DNA of 64,000 nt from Oxalobacteraceae bacterium CAVE-383 (GCA_004134995.1 REGP01000003.1:62001-126000), one strand, 5' to 3'; positions 44,986 through 54,715 are shown, counted from the stretch's first letter. A program made the numbers and translations. Notes: generated by a model from the sequence alone, not told the origin.

Positions 44986-46049
44986 CACCTCAGATCCTGC
45001 CACCGCAGGGTAGTGCCTGCTTCCATATCCTTCAGAATTATTTTTCCGACCACCGCATCAATATCACGCGATGGTATTCCGTTGCCGGGGCGGAGCAGTG
45101 CGATATCGCCTCGTTCAATTGGGTTTCCCGCGCGTACCGAATTTACCAATGTGACGCTACGGCGTACAAGTTCACGGACTGGTAATTCAGAGGGGTTTGG
45201 CTGCTTAAGCGCCGAACCCAGCGCCTGTTCGACATCATGGATCTGGCTGATAAGCTGGGCAAGTTCTTCTGGCGTTAACGAAGCCTTATGATCCGGTCCT
45301 GGCATATTGCGGTCGAGTGTAAAGTGCTTTTCAATAACCGTGGCGCCTAGTGCAACCGCTGCGGTTGATACTGCGATGCCGAGCGTATGGTCGGAGTAAC
45401 CGATCGGCAAACCGGTTTCTGTCGCGATTGAACGCATCGCCCGCAAATTCACGTCGCGGCATAGCGCAGGGTAATTTGAAGTGCAATGAAGGATCGTCAA
45501 TACGTCGGCCAGTGGTTCTGAGTAGCCGTTTGCTCTGCGCGTGACGTCTATAATTTCTACCATGCGGTGTATTTCCGACATGTCCGCCATTCCTGTGGAA
45601 ACAATCATCGGCACGCCTTTGGCTGCGATATAGCGCAAAAACGGTTCATTCGTGATTTCGCCGGAAGGTACCTTGATACGTTTCATGCCTAAAGAAAGTA
45701 AGAAATCGACCGCGTCTTCGTCGAATGGCGTCGACATGAACTCAATGCCCAATGCGTGGCACCGTGCCACGAGCCTGCGATGCAGATCGTCTGAAATTTC
45801 CAAAGCCTTCAACATGGAATACTGATCGCCAATACCAGTTTCCCGTTTTTGATACTCGGCTTTTTCTGCCCCTGGGCGAACGAGTTTTTCCGCCGTGAAA
45901 GTTTGAAATTTTACGGCATTGGCGCCGCATTTGGCGGCAGTATCAACCAATGCCATCGCCAGATTCTCATCCCCATTATGATTCACACCGGCTTCCGCTA
46001 TGACGAAGACCGGGGAGGTATTTTCATTTTCCTTGCTGTTATCTACCAT
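44985..46049 (-). CDS. neuB: Nonulosonic acid synthase (NeuB/LegI-like), copy 1
   Basis: A 354-residue enzyme that condenses a mannosamine-type sugar with phosphoenolpyruvate. Motifs are VIAEAGVNHNGD, ALEISDD, STPFDEDAVDFL, KVPSGEITN, GYSDHTLG and EKHFTLDRNMPGPDH, plus a C-terminal SAF antifreeze-like domain. I start at ATG 46049, which has a GGAGG site 9 bases upstream and overlaps the SDR stop; an ATG at 46058 is in frame but too close to that site. It is probably a legionaminate-type synthase by context. Confidence 0.93.
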   Translation of the reverse strand: MVDNSKENENTSPVFVIAEAGVNHNGDENLAMALVDTAAKCGANAVKFQTFTAEKLVRPGAEKAEYQKRETGIGDQYSMLKALEISDDLHRRLVARCHALGIEFMSTPFDEDAVDFLLSLGMKRIKVPSGEITNEPFLRYIAAKGVPMIVSTGMADMSEIHRMVEIIDVTRRANGYSEPLADVLTILHCTSNYPALCRDVNLRAMRSIATETGLPIGYSDHTLGIAVSTAAVALGATVIEKHFTLDRNMPGPDHKASLTPEELAQLISQIHDVEQALGSALKQPNPSELPVRELVRRSVTLVNSVRAGNPIERGDIALLRPGNGIPSRDIDAVVGKIILKDMEAGTTLRWQDLR

Positions 46050-46846
46050 GCTGTCCATCCTCCGTCGACCATCAGATTTTCTCCTGTCACCCAAGCGGAT
46101 AAGTCGCTTGCGAAGTAGGCGATCGCACCTTTGAAGTCCTCTTCCATTCCCATGCGGCGCATTGGCGTTCTGTCGATATAACGCTGTACGAAATCATCCG
46201 GTTGATTTCTTGCGATTCCACCAGGGCTGATGCAATTCACCCGAATCGCCGGTGCCAGTATTGTGGATAACCATCGGGTAACTTGAATCAGGCCGCCTTT
46301 GCTGGCTGCATAAGCGGCCGGATTGCCCATGGCCGTCCCGGCATATATGGACATGTCGGGGCCGACCACGCCGTAGATGGAACTCACATTGATGATTGAT
46401 CCCTTGTGATTTGCTTTCAGCAAAGGTGCCATGACTTGGGACAGATGAAACGCGGCGGTCAGATTGACTTCTATTGCACGTCGCCAGGTTCCAATTTCCT
46501 GTTCTTCAAAAGGGACAGTCCAGCCGGTTAGATTGTTGTCGCCGACGAAGCCGGCATTGTTGATCAATACATCCGCACGTCCGAAAGTCTGATCAATCCA
46601 GGTGGAGATTGCCGCGCGCTCCTGTTCGGACTCCAAGTCGATCACGCGAGTTTCGATTTTGCAGTTCCATCTGTCGCGCAATGTCGTCGCGACTTCTTCC
46701 AGTGCGATGCTGTTTCGGTCAAGCAGGCAGATTGAGCATCCCAATTCTGCAAGCGATTCGGCCATAGCATGGCCCAAATGTCCAGCACCGCCGGTTATAA
46801 CGGCTACGCGGCCGTCCATATTGATCATTGATGCAATTGAACGCAT
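46043..46846 (-). CDS. SDR family oxidoreductase, PtmA-like
   Basis: A 267-residue classical SDR: NAD(P) loop ITGGAGHLGHAMAESL, the NNAGFVG strand, the active-site Ser in NVSSIYGVVG and YAASKGG. PtmA of Campylobacter legionaminic acid clusters is also an SDR and lies beside the CMP-sugar synthetase and NeuB genes, as here. The role of PtmA is thought to be early in precursor supply; this equivalence is inferred from position. Confidence 0.88.
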   Translation of the reverse strand: MRSIASMINMDGRVAVITGGAGHLGHAMAESLAELGCSICLLDRNSIALEEVATTLRDRWNCKIETRVIDLESEQERAAISTWIDQTFGRADVLINNAGFVGDNNLTGWTVPFEEQEIGTWRRAIEVNLTAAFHLSQVMAPLLKANHKGSIINVSSIYGVVGPDMSIYAGTAMGNPAAYAASKGGLIQVTRWLSTILAPAIRVNCISPGGIARNQPDDFVQRYIDRTPMRRMGMEEDFKGAIAYFASDLSAWVTGENLMVDGGWTAW

Positions 46847-46849
46847 TAT

Positions 46850-47587
46850 TTACTCTGCAGAGGGAACATTCGACGATGGGCAGCGGGCGTGAGCGATAGC
46901 TTGTGCCAACATGAAATCATAAGGAGTATCGATGTCTAGTGCGCGTTCGGCAGGTACTTTTACAGTTTTGACTTTGCCGTCGAATATCTGTTGCGCACGT
47001 TGAATGAAGGCAGGACGGGCTACGTACGCTACAGTTGTCATGTCGAATACCGCAGGCGCATCTTGCCTACGGCTTACATTACCTTGGGGTTTGATGACCA
47101 GTTCGGCATCGCCATTTTCATTCAGAACGATCATATTGAAATAGGGACTACGATCCGCATCTTTGACCGTGATTACAATATCTGCATCGGGTGAGGTCTG
47201 CAATGTCCTAAGACAGGATTCCACGTCGTCGGCGATGCGAAACGGCGAGGTGGCGGGCAGGCTGACGAAGTAGTCGAATGGACCTTTTTCGCGAAAGGTC
47301 CATTCAATCGCGTGGCGCCAAGCCAGCCATTCAGGAGCGGTATCGGTTGCTAATTCTGACGGACGCATGAACGGTACTTCCGCGCCATATTTACGTGACA
47401 CGTCGGCAATCCCCTGATCGTCGGTAGAAACAATGACCGTTTCAATGAAAGGGCAGGAAAGCGCCAGTTCGATGGAGTGGGCAATCAGTGGTTTGCCGCC
47501 TAGTAACTTGATATTCTTGCCGGGCAGTCCTTTGGATCCGCCGCGCGCGAAAATAAATGCGATGGTTCTCTGTTCAATATTGTGCAT
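46850..47587 (-). CDS. CMP-nonulosonate cytidylyltransferase (NeuA/LegF/PtmB-like), copy 1
   Basis: A 245-residue enzyme that activates a nonulosonic acid with CTP. Motifs are FARGGSKGLPGKN, IVSTDDQGIA, LPATSPFR and DIDTPYDF. One of three such genes in the window. It overlaps the Gfo/Idh gene by 14 bases and is followed 3 bases later by the PtmA-like SDR gene. A legionaminate derivative is the likely substrate because of the surrounding genes. Confidence 0.92.
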   Translation of the reverse strand: MHNIEQRTIAFIFARGGSKGLPGKNIKLLGGKPLIAHSIELALSCPFIETVIVSTDDQGIADVSRKYGAEVPFMRPSELATDTAPEWLAWRHAIEWTFREKGPFDYFVSLPATSPFRIADDVESCLRTLQTSPDADIVITVKDADRSPYFNMIVLNENGDAELVIKPQGNVSRRQDAPAVFDMTTVAYVARPAFIQRAQQIFDGKVKTVKVPAERALDIDTPYDFMLAQAIAHARCPSSNVPSAE

Positions 47588-48605
47588 TTGGCGTTATTTT
47601 GACGGTTGTGTTCGATGCCATCGACATTTTTGCGGCTTCGATGATGGTCAGCACATCTCTTCCTTGAGCCATATCGGAAGCAATCGGATTTGTCGCCTGA
47701 GCGCCATCGAGAAAGTGCGCCAATTCATCGATGTACATTTGATTGCGATCGGACTGTATCTCGGTATCGATTTGGCACCATTGCCCGGTTTCGGATAGAA
47801 ATACATCGACGGAATCAGTTATGCCATTCCAGATCAATGTGCCTAGTTTTCCGATAAATTTGCAACTTCGGGCAGGCGCTCTTTGCAGAAAATCCAAATG
47901 AATATTGACCAGCATGGCCGGGTTCTCATATTCAAGGATCAGCTCGACTGCGTCCTCTACATCGATGTCCAGCGAGCCCGATGATCCGCCTCGAGCGCTG
48001 ACGCTTGCGGGCATTCCAAGTATCCAGTAAATATAGTCGATTTCATGGCTCAGTTCCAAGAGCGCGCCACCCCCAAGCGCCTTTTGGGCGGAAACGCTTT
48101 CGCGGTACGGCTGGTCTGGCCGCCAGTCAGGCAGATACTGCCCGACCTCTGCACGTACCAGGAGAATTTCTCCAATGAGACCATCGTCCAGCAGCTTGCG
48201 GGAAGCTTGCAGCGATGGCAGAAACCTGAGGTTATAACCGACTATAACCGGGATGCCGCCCCATTCGGCTGCATCTGCCAGATCGGCAATACCCTCGCTG
48301 CGATCGGCGATCGGTTTTTCAATCAGAACAGGAATTTGCGCCGCTACCAGGCCGTTGCTCAAAGCCAGGTGAGTAGATGCCGGCCCGGCGATAATGGCCG
48401 CGGCGGGGCAGAACGACAATGCGTCTTCCAAAGAATGGAATTGAATATCTACTCCCTCCGGAAGTTCTCCTTCAACAATGCCCGAATGCAGCCTGAGCAC
48501 GCCAATCTGTGCATGCGGCCTTAATCGTCGCAAGTTGCGAAGATGGCGCCGTCCGATGCTACCCAAGCTTACAATGAGATACCTCTCAGCACTGGCCGTT
48601 ATCAT
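47574..48605 (-). CDS. Gfo/Idh/MocA family oxidoreductase (PtmF-like position)
   Basis: A 343-residue NAD(P)-dependent sugar oxidoreductase. The N-terminal Rossmann motif is LIVSLGSIGRRHLRNL, with the family EKPIADR motif near residue 90. Its position between the hisH and neuA genes resembles the PtmF position in Campylobacter clusters. It overlaps the hisH stop by ATGA. It may act with the SDR at 46043 in precursor synthesis; this is inferred. Confidence 0.88.
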   Translation of the reverse strand: MITASAERYLIVSLGSIGRRHLRNLRRLRPHAQIGVLRLHSGIVEGELPEGVDIQFHSLEDALSFCPAAAIIAGPASTHLALSNGLVAAQIPVLIEKPIADRSEGIADLADAAEWGGIPVIVGYNLRFLPSLQASRKLLDDGLIGEILLVRAEVGQYLPDWRPDQPYRESVSAQKALGGGALLELSHEIDYIYWILGMPASVSARGGSSGSLDIDVEDAVELILEYENPAMLVNIHLDFLQRAPARSCKFIGKLGTLIWNGITDSVDVFLSETGQWCQIDTEIQSDRNQMYIDELAHFLDGAQATNPIASDMAQGRDVLTIIEAAKMSMASNTTVKITPNAQY

Positions 48606-49249
48606 AAGGCAAGAAAATTGCGCACCATGGTTAAGCCGATTTCACCGCTGCGTTCAGGATGGAATTGTGTCGCAACAATATTATCCCGACGTACCGCGGA
48701 GCAAATTCGATGGCCGCCATACAGACAATCGGCAAGCCGGTCCGAATCGCGAGCCGGTTGTGCTGCAAACGAATGGACAAAATATACTGCCGGGCGGACC
48801 GCATCAAAAGACGACAGAAACGTGCCCTGCCAGTCATTACCATGTTCCGCCGATATCAGATGATTCCAGCCGATGTGCGGGACACGTTGCGGCAGGCCTT
48901 CAATGGTCAGTTTCGGTACCGGCACAACGCGCCCCGGCAGAATACCCAATCCGGCATGCTCGCCGAACTCCTCGCTGGCATCGAACAGCATTTGCATGCC
49001 GACGCAAATACCAAAGAGAGGTTTGCCGGATTCGGCATAGCGCCGGACGGCATCGGCGAACCCGCGCTTTGTAAGCTCATTAATACTATCTTTGAATGCA
49101 CCGACGCCGGGGACGATCAGGCGATCGGATCCGGCGATGGCATTGGGATCGTCAGTGACGAGCACGTCCGCACCGCTATGTTCGAATGCTCTAACCACAT
49201 TCAAAAGATTACCGACTCCGTAATCGGCGATAGTGACTTTTTTTGTCAT
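48602..49249 (-). CDS. hisH: HisH-like glutamine amidotransferase of the sugar amidation system
   Basis: A 215-residue class I glutaminase resembling HisH: IADYGVGNLLNV, the nucleophile in FGICVGMQMLFD, and HPERSGEIG. Here it neighbours hisF-like and PseA/WbpG-like genes rather than histidine genes, so it probably supplies ammonia to form an amidino group on a sugar. I start at ATG 49249; a TTG at 49255 overlapping the previous stop is possible. Confidence 0.9.
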   Translation of the reverse strand: MTKKVTIADYGVGNLLNVVRAFEHSGADVLVTDDPNAIAGSDRLIVPGVGAFKDSINELTKRGFADAVRRYAESGKPLFGICVGMQMLFDASEEFGEHAGLGILPGRVVPVPKLTIEGLPQRVPHIGWNHLISAEHGNDWQGTFLSSFDAVRPAVYFVHSFAAQPARDSDRLADCLYGGHRICSAVRRDNIVATQFHPERSGEIGLTMVRNFLAL

Positions 49250-49251
49250 AT

Positions 49252-50013
49252 TCAAATGCTCCTGACCGCCAGGCCGGCTTCTCGGGCGGCGATGCGAATA
49301 TCGGGTAAGGCAAGACGTTTGTAATGCAGGACGTCGGCCATCGCCACGGCGTCGGCATGGCCTAATTTGACCGCATCCAGCAGATCTTCAATTGAGCCCA
49401 TGCCTCCGCTCGCGATCACAGGAATCGGCACTGCTTCACTGACTTGGCGCAACAAATCGATTTCAAATCCCTTGCGTGTTCCTTCGCGATCTACCGAAGT
49501 GAGCAGAATCTCACCGGCGCCGAGTTCGACGCCGCGCTTGACCCATTCGATAACGTCGAGTCCTGTGCGCTCGCGTCCATTGTTTGTATATGCTTCCCAG
49601 CGTTCTGGTGCTACCTGCTTGGCTTCAACCGACAAAACCATTGCCTGGGATCCGAAGCGATGCGCCACTTGGGTAATTAATGCCGGATTTGCTACGGCAG
49701 CGGTATTGATTGCAACTTTATCGGCGCCGGATCGTAGGATATGGCGAGCGTCATCGACTGAGCGAATGCCGCCGCCGACAGTAATGGGGATATACACCTG
49801 GTCCGCCGCGCGTCGAATAATATCGCTGAGATTGTTGCGTCCATACAGACTGGCGACGATATCCATGTAAATCAGCTCATCGGCGCCAGCCTCGTAGTAG
49901 CGCAGCGCAAATTCCTGAGGATCGCCCATTACGCGCAGGCCTTCAAGCCGTATGCCTTTAATCAGATTCGGCCCTTTGATATCGAGCCGTGGAATCAGGC
50001 GGACATTACTCAT
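49252..50013 (-). CDS. hisF: HisF-like cyclase subunit of the sugar amidation system
   Basis: A 253-residue TIM barrel resembling HisF: IPRLDIKGPNLIKG, VGGGIRSVDDARHIL, EILLTSVDREGT and VIASGGMGS. With HisH it would channel ammonia to the PseA/WbpG-like enzyme encoded upstream. Such HisH-HisF-PseA/WbpG sets convert an acetamido group to an acetamidino group in Pseudomonas O-antigen and Campylobacter pseudaminic acid. The start overlaps the upstream gene by 8 bases. Confidence 0.9.
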   Translation of the reverse strand: MSNVRLIPRLDIKGPNLIKGIRLEGLRVMGDPQEFALRYYEAGADELIYMDIVASLYGRNNLSDIIRRAADQVYIPITVGGGIRSVDDARHILRSGADKVAINTAAVANPALITQVAHRFGSQAMVLSVEAKQVAPERWEAYTNNGRERTGLDVIEWVKRGVELGAGEILLTSVDREGTRKGFEIDLLRQVSEAVPIPVIASGGMGSIEDLLDAVKLGHADAVAMADVLHYKRLALPDIRIAAREAGLAVRSI

Positions 50014-51322
50014 GCCACACCGCATGGCGCAATTTCCACTGATTATCTTCCCATTTCCACAGATGCGGCGAACGGAATGTTTCGGCCAGCTTCATGAAAT
50101 ATTCGCGGTCGAGAATTGGCTGTTCGAACATCTTGCTGGCTTCCGGGAATTCGTTGGCAGGCACGCTCAGGTAGCGGAAAATTTCATCGGCAAAACGCTC
50201 CGGGAATTCGTGGTCGAAACGTTTGACCAAAGCGCAACCTTCTTCACGCGTAATATCGCCGGAACGAATTTCCTGGGCTGCATCGTAAGTGGCCCGTCCC
50301 AGGCCAAATTTCACGCCCGTAGTGTAATAGTGGAAGTCGTCGATGCGGTCGTCAATGCTGTTGTATTTGCTATAAGTGCCTGGCGTGCGTTCCGGCGATG
50401 CTTCGAAACCGCCGTGCTCAACGGCATAGTAATAGCAGCTTTGCGGATGCCATTTCAAGTAATAACCGAGGTAATGCACCTCGATTTTCTGCTCCTCGAT
50501 CTGGGCAGGATTGGCAGGCAGATACGGAAGGAGGTCTTGGTGTTCAACGTCAAAATGTCTTTTCAAGTCCGCTACGCTCACCCCACCCAAGCTGACCTTT
50601 GACTGGTCTTCCGCCGTGAAATAGGACCAATCGCGTTTTGCAGTCTCGGTATCCCCGATCGGATTACCATATTCTGCTTCGTTCTCTCCATAGAATACCA
50701 AGGGAATTTTATGCAATAAGGCCATTTTCGGCGCGAGCGCCTTTTGACCGAACATGAATGCCTGAAATGGATGAAACAGATTGTCCACTGCCAAGCGCGT
50801 CAGCAAGCGATGCACGCGTCCGTTTGGCGTCATCAGCAAATTATCGTGGCCGGCGTGGATCCAGCTCTGAAAATTTTTCCATCCCCACGTCGTGTAAACG
50901 TGCGGCGCCCATGTAACAGTCAATGGATGCATACCGTATTTGGTGCGTAAAATATGCGACGCGTAAAAACTGTCCTTGCCGCCGGAACCCGGCACGATGC
51001 AATCGTAGCTCCCGTCTTTGCTGCGGTGACGATCGCATAGCTCACGCAGATTCCGTTCGCGTTCGTCCCAATCAATGGTTGCCTTTTTTTTCTCTGCAAA
51101 ATTACAGGCGTCGCACACACCGTTTTCATCGAAATGAATGGTTTTCTTTTTTGAGTCCTTGGTATGGGAATACTCCACCGCGGAATTGGGGCGCTGATTC
51201 GAAATGACGCACTTGACGCAAAACTCGATGTCGGGCGGCAGGCCGTATTTGGCGCGGAGATGATCATGCTCGCCAATAAATTCGGATTTATCGATTTCTT
51301 TCGGATAAGGGATTTTTTCCAT
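50006..51322 (-). CDS. N-acetyl sugar amidotransferase (PseA/WbpG-like)
   Basis: A 438-residue PP-loop ATPase. The nucleotide motif PGSGGKDSFYAS lies about residue 110; two CxxC pairs (CVKCVI, CDACNF) near the N-terminus suggest a metal site. PseA and WbpG family members amidate an N-acetyl sugar using ammonia from HisH/HisF, giving an acetamidino group. It is the first gene of the HisF-HisH-Gfo/Idh-NeuA-SDR-NeuB-NeuC-PglD-LegC run, which ends at 41771. A 141-base gap separates it from the RmlD-like gene. Confidence 0.9.
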   Translation of the reverse strand: MEKIPYPKEIDKSEFIGEHDHLRAKYGLPPDIEFCVKCVISNQRPNSAVEYSHTKDSKKKTIHFDENGVCDACNFAEKKKATIDWDERERNLRELCDRHRSKDGSYDCIVPGSGGKDSFYASHILRTKYGMHPLTVTWAPHVYTTWGWKNFQSWIHAGHDNLLMTPNGRVHRLLTRLAVDNLFHPFQAFMFGQKALAPKMALLHKIPLVFYGENEAEYGNPIGDTETAKRDWSYFTAEDQSKVSLGGVSVADLKRHFDVEHQDLLPYLPANPAQIEEQKIEVHYLGYYLKWHPQSCYYYAVEHGGFEASPERTPGTYSKYNSIDDRIDDFHYYTTGVKFGLGRATYDAAQEIRSGDITREEGCALVKRFDHEFPERFADEIFRYLSVPANEFPEASKMFEQPILDREYFMKLAETFRSPHLWKWEDNQWKLRHAVWHE

Positions 51323-51463
51323 GATTTTCAGTGAAGGTAACTAATTTTTAAACGTGTTAGGAATGAGATGTGCCTCGTGGCAATATGACGGCCTGCTGCT
51401 GTGTCTATGGCGGCATTGCCTGGATCGCAAATAATTCAATTGTAGCGGCGTTAAGCAACTTCT

Positions 51464-52342
51464 TTATGCTTGCTTCCTTGATTTTTTCTGGAAACGGTGC
51501 ATATTTTCGATCAGCGTCCGCCATGGCAATGGTGTGTATTTCGTTGCAGCGGCGATGCGATCGGCGTTCAACGAACGATCGATGACAAGCTTATCGTCGG
51601 GTCTGATATCAATCTGCTTCTGATACACATTCGCGATTAATCGCAGAAGCTCAAATTTGCTGATCGGAGAAGACGCAACATGAAAAAGGCCATGCAGATC
51701 TGGTTTTGGCAAAATGAAATCATGAATCAACCGTGCCAATTCATCGGTAGGTAATCCTGAAAAGATCGCTTTGGTATAGCCATTGCAGTGTTGTTCCTGT
51801 TGCAGGAACCATCCGACAAGTCCATTTGCACCCGAAAGTTCGTGTCCGATAATTGAAGTGCGCAGGGTGATTGCGTGAGGATAGTCCACTTCACCCAATA
51901 ACTTGGTTCTTCCGTACAAGTCTTCGGCGTCCGGAAAATCGCTCTCCTTATATAGGCCGCGACGTCCGGAAAACACACAGTCAGTACTGATATGTACCAT
52001 ACGTGCTCCAGCAAGAGCGCACAAATTTGCGATTCTATGGGGAAGCAAGGCATTGACTGGTATCGCACTGAGTGGATCGCCGGCATGTGCCAGTTGTTTG
52101 ATTAGCCCTATGCAGTTGATCACGATCGATGGACGGACTGTACGAAACAGTTGAGTCAGCGCATCGTGATTTTCGATGTCGCCGGCGACAATAAGGTATT
52201 TTTGAAGATGCGCCGGAAACAGATGTTTTCCCGCGAGGGAGCGGATCGAACCCTGCACAGAATATTCAGAGGATTGCGAAAAAAACTGCAACATTGCGCT
52301 TCCCAGCATGCCGCTAGCGCCAAGAACTAAAACTTTATGCAT
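51464..52342 (-). CDS. dTDP-4-dehydrorhamnose reductase-like SDR (RmlD-like)
   Basis: A 292-residue extended SDR with VLGASGMLGSAML, the STDCVFSGRRG motif and YxxxK in LYGRTKLLGE. It resembles RmlD-type reductases of NDP-4-keto-6-deoxy sugars and could act on the RmlB product from 40688. It overlaps the adjacent GT4 gene by 8 bases, so its substrate may instead be the sugar that this GT transfers. Confidence 0.85.
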   Translation of the reverse strand: MHKVLVLGASGMLGSAMLQFFSQSSEYSVQGSIRSLAGKHLFPAHLQKYLIVAGDIENHDALTQLFRTVRPSIVINCIGLIKQLAHAGDPLSAIPVNALLPHRIANLCALAGARMVHISTDCVFSGRRGLYKESDFPDAEDLYGRTKLLGEVDYPHAITLRTSIIGHELSGANGLVGWFLQQEQHCNGYTKAIFSGLPTDELARLIHDFILPKPDLHGLFHVASSPISKFELLRLIANVYQKQIDIRPDDKLVIDRSLNADRIAAATKYTPLPWRTLIENMHRFQKKSRKQA

Positions 52343-53567
52343 GATTTTTTTCCATGACTACTTCCCTTAACCAATCTTCCAGGCGGTCTAATAATTGCGT
52401 GCGATCAAAATGGGTTTGATAATATCGATTTCCGTTGGCACCCATATTACGACGCTCTGTGGCGGACATTTTATAGAGTTTCAATACAGCATCGGCCAGT
52501 CCCTTGGCATCACCGGCCGGTGCTGCGATACCGGCACCGGAGGATTCGAGGATTCGTGCGCCTTCACCGTCCAGCGCACCTGCGATAGGTTTGCCGCAGG
52601 CAAGGTAGGACTGGATCTTGGACGGAATGGTTGACGCAAAGACTGGATCCTTACGTAGCGTGACCAGTAGGACATCGGCTTGTGAAAACCAGTTGGGCAT
52701 TGTTTCCACTGGGAACCTTCCCATTAGATGTATCCAGCCGCCAGAATTTCGCTTGGCAACCTCTTCCCTGAGCCAAGGGGAGAGCCGGCCGTCGCCCAGA
52801 ATTATCCAATGGATATCGGAATGGCCTTTCAAAAGCTCGGCGGCTTCCATGATTGTTTCCATTGATTGGGCGACACCAATATTTCCGGCGAACATCACGC
52901 GAAATCCCGTCGGCAGTTGCGGACCATTCCAGTCAATCTCAGTTTGAGGCAAGCGGTACATATTTTCTGCGCTATTCGGGAAATACCGAATTTTCTGGGA
53001 CATGACGTCTAGTTGCGTTACTGCGGGAATGAAGGCTTCCGATTGCACTAATACAAGAGCGCAACCGCGGTAGATCCAGCGGACCAATTTTTCCACGACT
53101 TTCAGTATGCGTGGCGATGTGACCGCGCCAGTTGCGGAGAGGCTTTCCGGCCATAAATCCTGAATCCAGAACAAGATTGGCACCGATTTTATTTTTCCGA
53201 TGACTCTTGCAGGTATGCCGACAGTCACAGGGGATGGTTCAAATACAAAAATCGCATCGTATTTCCCCTTGCAACGCCAGCATCCAAAAATGCTGGCCGA
53301 TAAAGCAAACGAAAAGTAATTCAATATGAGATTGATGGCGCGCGCCTTGCCTCGGCGAATCATAGGCACACGAATCACATTGGCTTTGCCATGCATTCCG
53401 CGATACGGGCCGCCTAAACCAAAGCCTTCGGCAAATTGTCCTGATGGATAGTTTGGCAGGCCAGTCAGCACAGTAACATCATGCCCTCGCTCTAGCAGGC
53501 CTTCCACCAAATCGTTGATTCTGAAATTTTCAGGCCAAAAATATTGCGTAATGACTAATAGCCTCAA
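52335..53567 (-). CDS. Glycosyltransferase family 4 (WbuB-like)
   Basis: A 410-residue GT-B glycosyltransferase. The N-terminus MRLLVITQYFWPENFRIND and GLPNYPSGQFAEGF match WbuB-type transferases of deoxy amino sugars; the donor-binding C-terminal region is IPSKIQSYLACGKPIAGALDGEG. The start is TTG at 53567 (TTGA overlap with the next gene's stop) and has an AAAGG-like site; its position fits the conserved N-terminus. Confidence 0.9.
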   Translation of the reverse strand: MRLLVITQYFWPENFRINDLVEGLLERGHDVTVLTGLPNYPSGQFAEGFGLGGPYRGMHGKANVIRVPMIRRGKARAINLILNYFSFALSASIFGCWRCKGKYDAIFVFEPSPVTVGIPARVIGKIKSVPILFWIQDLWPESLSATGAVTSPRILKVVEKLVRWIYRGCALVLVQSEAFIPAVTQLDVMSQKIRYFPNSAENMYRLPQTEIDWNGPQLPTGFRVMFAGNIGVAQSMETIMEAAELLKGHSDIHWIILGDGRLSPWLREEVAKRNSGGWIHLMGRFPVETMPNWFSQADVLLVTLRKDPVFASTIPSKIQSYLACGKPIAGALDGEGARILESSGAGIAAPAGDAKGLADAVLKLYKMSATERRNMGANGNRYYQTHFDRTQLLDRLEDWLREVVMEKNHA

Positions 53568-54715
53568 TGCTGGCCTTTCGTGGACAAGTTCTTGAACAAG
53601 TCGACATAGAGCGCGGTTTGTTTTTCCCAGGTGTAACGATCCAGCACAATATTGCGTAAACGCATCGCCGAGTCGCGCGTTGCTGCAGGGTTGGACAAGA
53701 CCTCTTCCAGACCGGCAGCTACACCCTCGACAGAAACCACTGTCATCGTTCCAACGTTCTCCCGCGCAAATTCTTCAAGACCACATGCATCGGTAAATAA
53801 AACAGGGGTCGCGCAAATGCCGGCTTCCAATACAACGATGGACATTGCCTCGCGACGAGAGGGAATGGTCAACAGGTCCGCGGATTGCAATGCCGCAATT
53901 TTTTCGGCACCGTCAATGTACCCGATAAAATGCACCTTTTTGTCCAAACCGTGTTGCGCCACTGTGTTTTTCATGGAGGGCAACATGCCTCCATCTGGCC
54001 CTGCAAACACCATGTGCATCGAGGGAAAGCGGTCGGCGACGTTTGCAAACGCTTCAAGCAGCAGATCGGGGCCCTTGATTGTATTTAATCTCCCGAGGAA
54101 AAGAATATAGGGAAAATCGTCTAGTCCATGTTTCTCTCTGAAGGCAGTCTTATTCTCGTTTTCAGTTGACTCGTATTGTTGAGGATCTATGCCGTTTGGA
54201 ATCACTGTAACACGCTCAGGCGCGACGCCATAACGTGCGAAATCGGCACGTTCCCTAGGCGTAATGGCGATGCACATCGCTGCGTTTTTTGCAATTCGAA
54301 AACCGAACAGTGCGTCATATACTCGTTTCAGAAAAATAGAACGCCCCACTGGCGCCAAAGCACCTGCGGGACAAAACACATATGGTTTCTTCAAATATCG
54401 GCACATAAGGAAAACCAGCGCATTCAGTACCGTCCAATGGCCGGACAGCTGAACGACTGTTGCTTTTTTGACGATTTTCTTCAAGGAAGAGAACGATAAG
54501 ATGGGGACGAAATATCGCAGATTTATACAGGGAAGCGATATGATCGAAGTCCCCGGCAATCTATTCACGCGTACTTTTGAAAGCCCAATGTTGAGTGTGA
54601 GGATTGTGCAGTGCTCCCCAGCTTTTTCGAAAAAACGGCTGAGCTGAAATGTGCGTTCCGCTGTACCCCCGCCGGTCTCGGCGTCGAGTAGGTGATTAAC
54701 GTTTAATATGTTCAT
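53564..54715 (-). CDS. Glycosyltransferase family 4
   Basis: A 383-residue GT-B enzyme. The N-terminal NVNHLLDAETGGGTAERTF glycine loop, IPNGIDPQQY, FLGRLNTIKGPDLLLEAF and the EAMSIVVLEAGICATPV donor-site motif are typical of GT4. The ATG at 54715 overlaps the upstream stop (ATGA); the open frame extends further but without homology. It is next to the WbuB-like gene, so the two may act in sequence on one repeat unit. Confidence 0.9.
   Translation of the reverse strand: MNILNVNHLLDAETGGGTAERTFQLSRFFEKAGEHCTILTLNIGLSKVRVNRLPGTSIISLPCINLRYFVPILSFSSLKKIVKKATVVQLSGHWTVLNALVFLMCRYLKKPYVFCPAGALAPVGRSIFLKRVYDALFGFRIAKNAAMCIAITPRERADFARYGVAPERVTVIPNGIDPQQYESTENENKTAFREKHGLDDFPYILFLGRLNTIKGPDLLLEAFANVADRFPSMHMVFAGPDGGMLPSMKNTVAQHGLDKKVHFIGYIDGAEKIAALQSADLLTIPSRREAMSIVVLEAGICATPVLFTDACGLEEFARENVGTMTVVSVEGVAAGLEEVLSNPAATRDSAMRLRNIVLDRYTWEKQTALYVDLFKNLSTKGQH

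Noticed and set aside
48602-50013. hisH-hisF as part of histidine biosynthesis
   Set aside because: No other his gene is nearby, and the neighbours are PseA/WbpG and nonulosonate genes, so amidation of a sugar is the better reading. It remains testable by checking for a second hisH/hisF in the genome.
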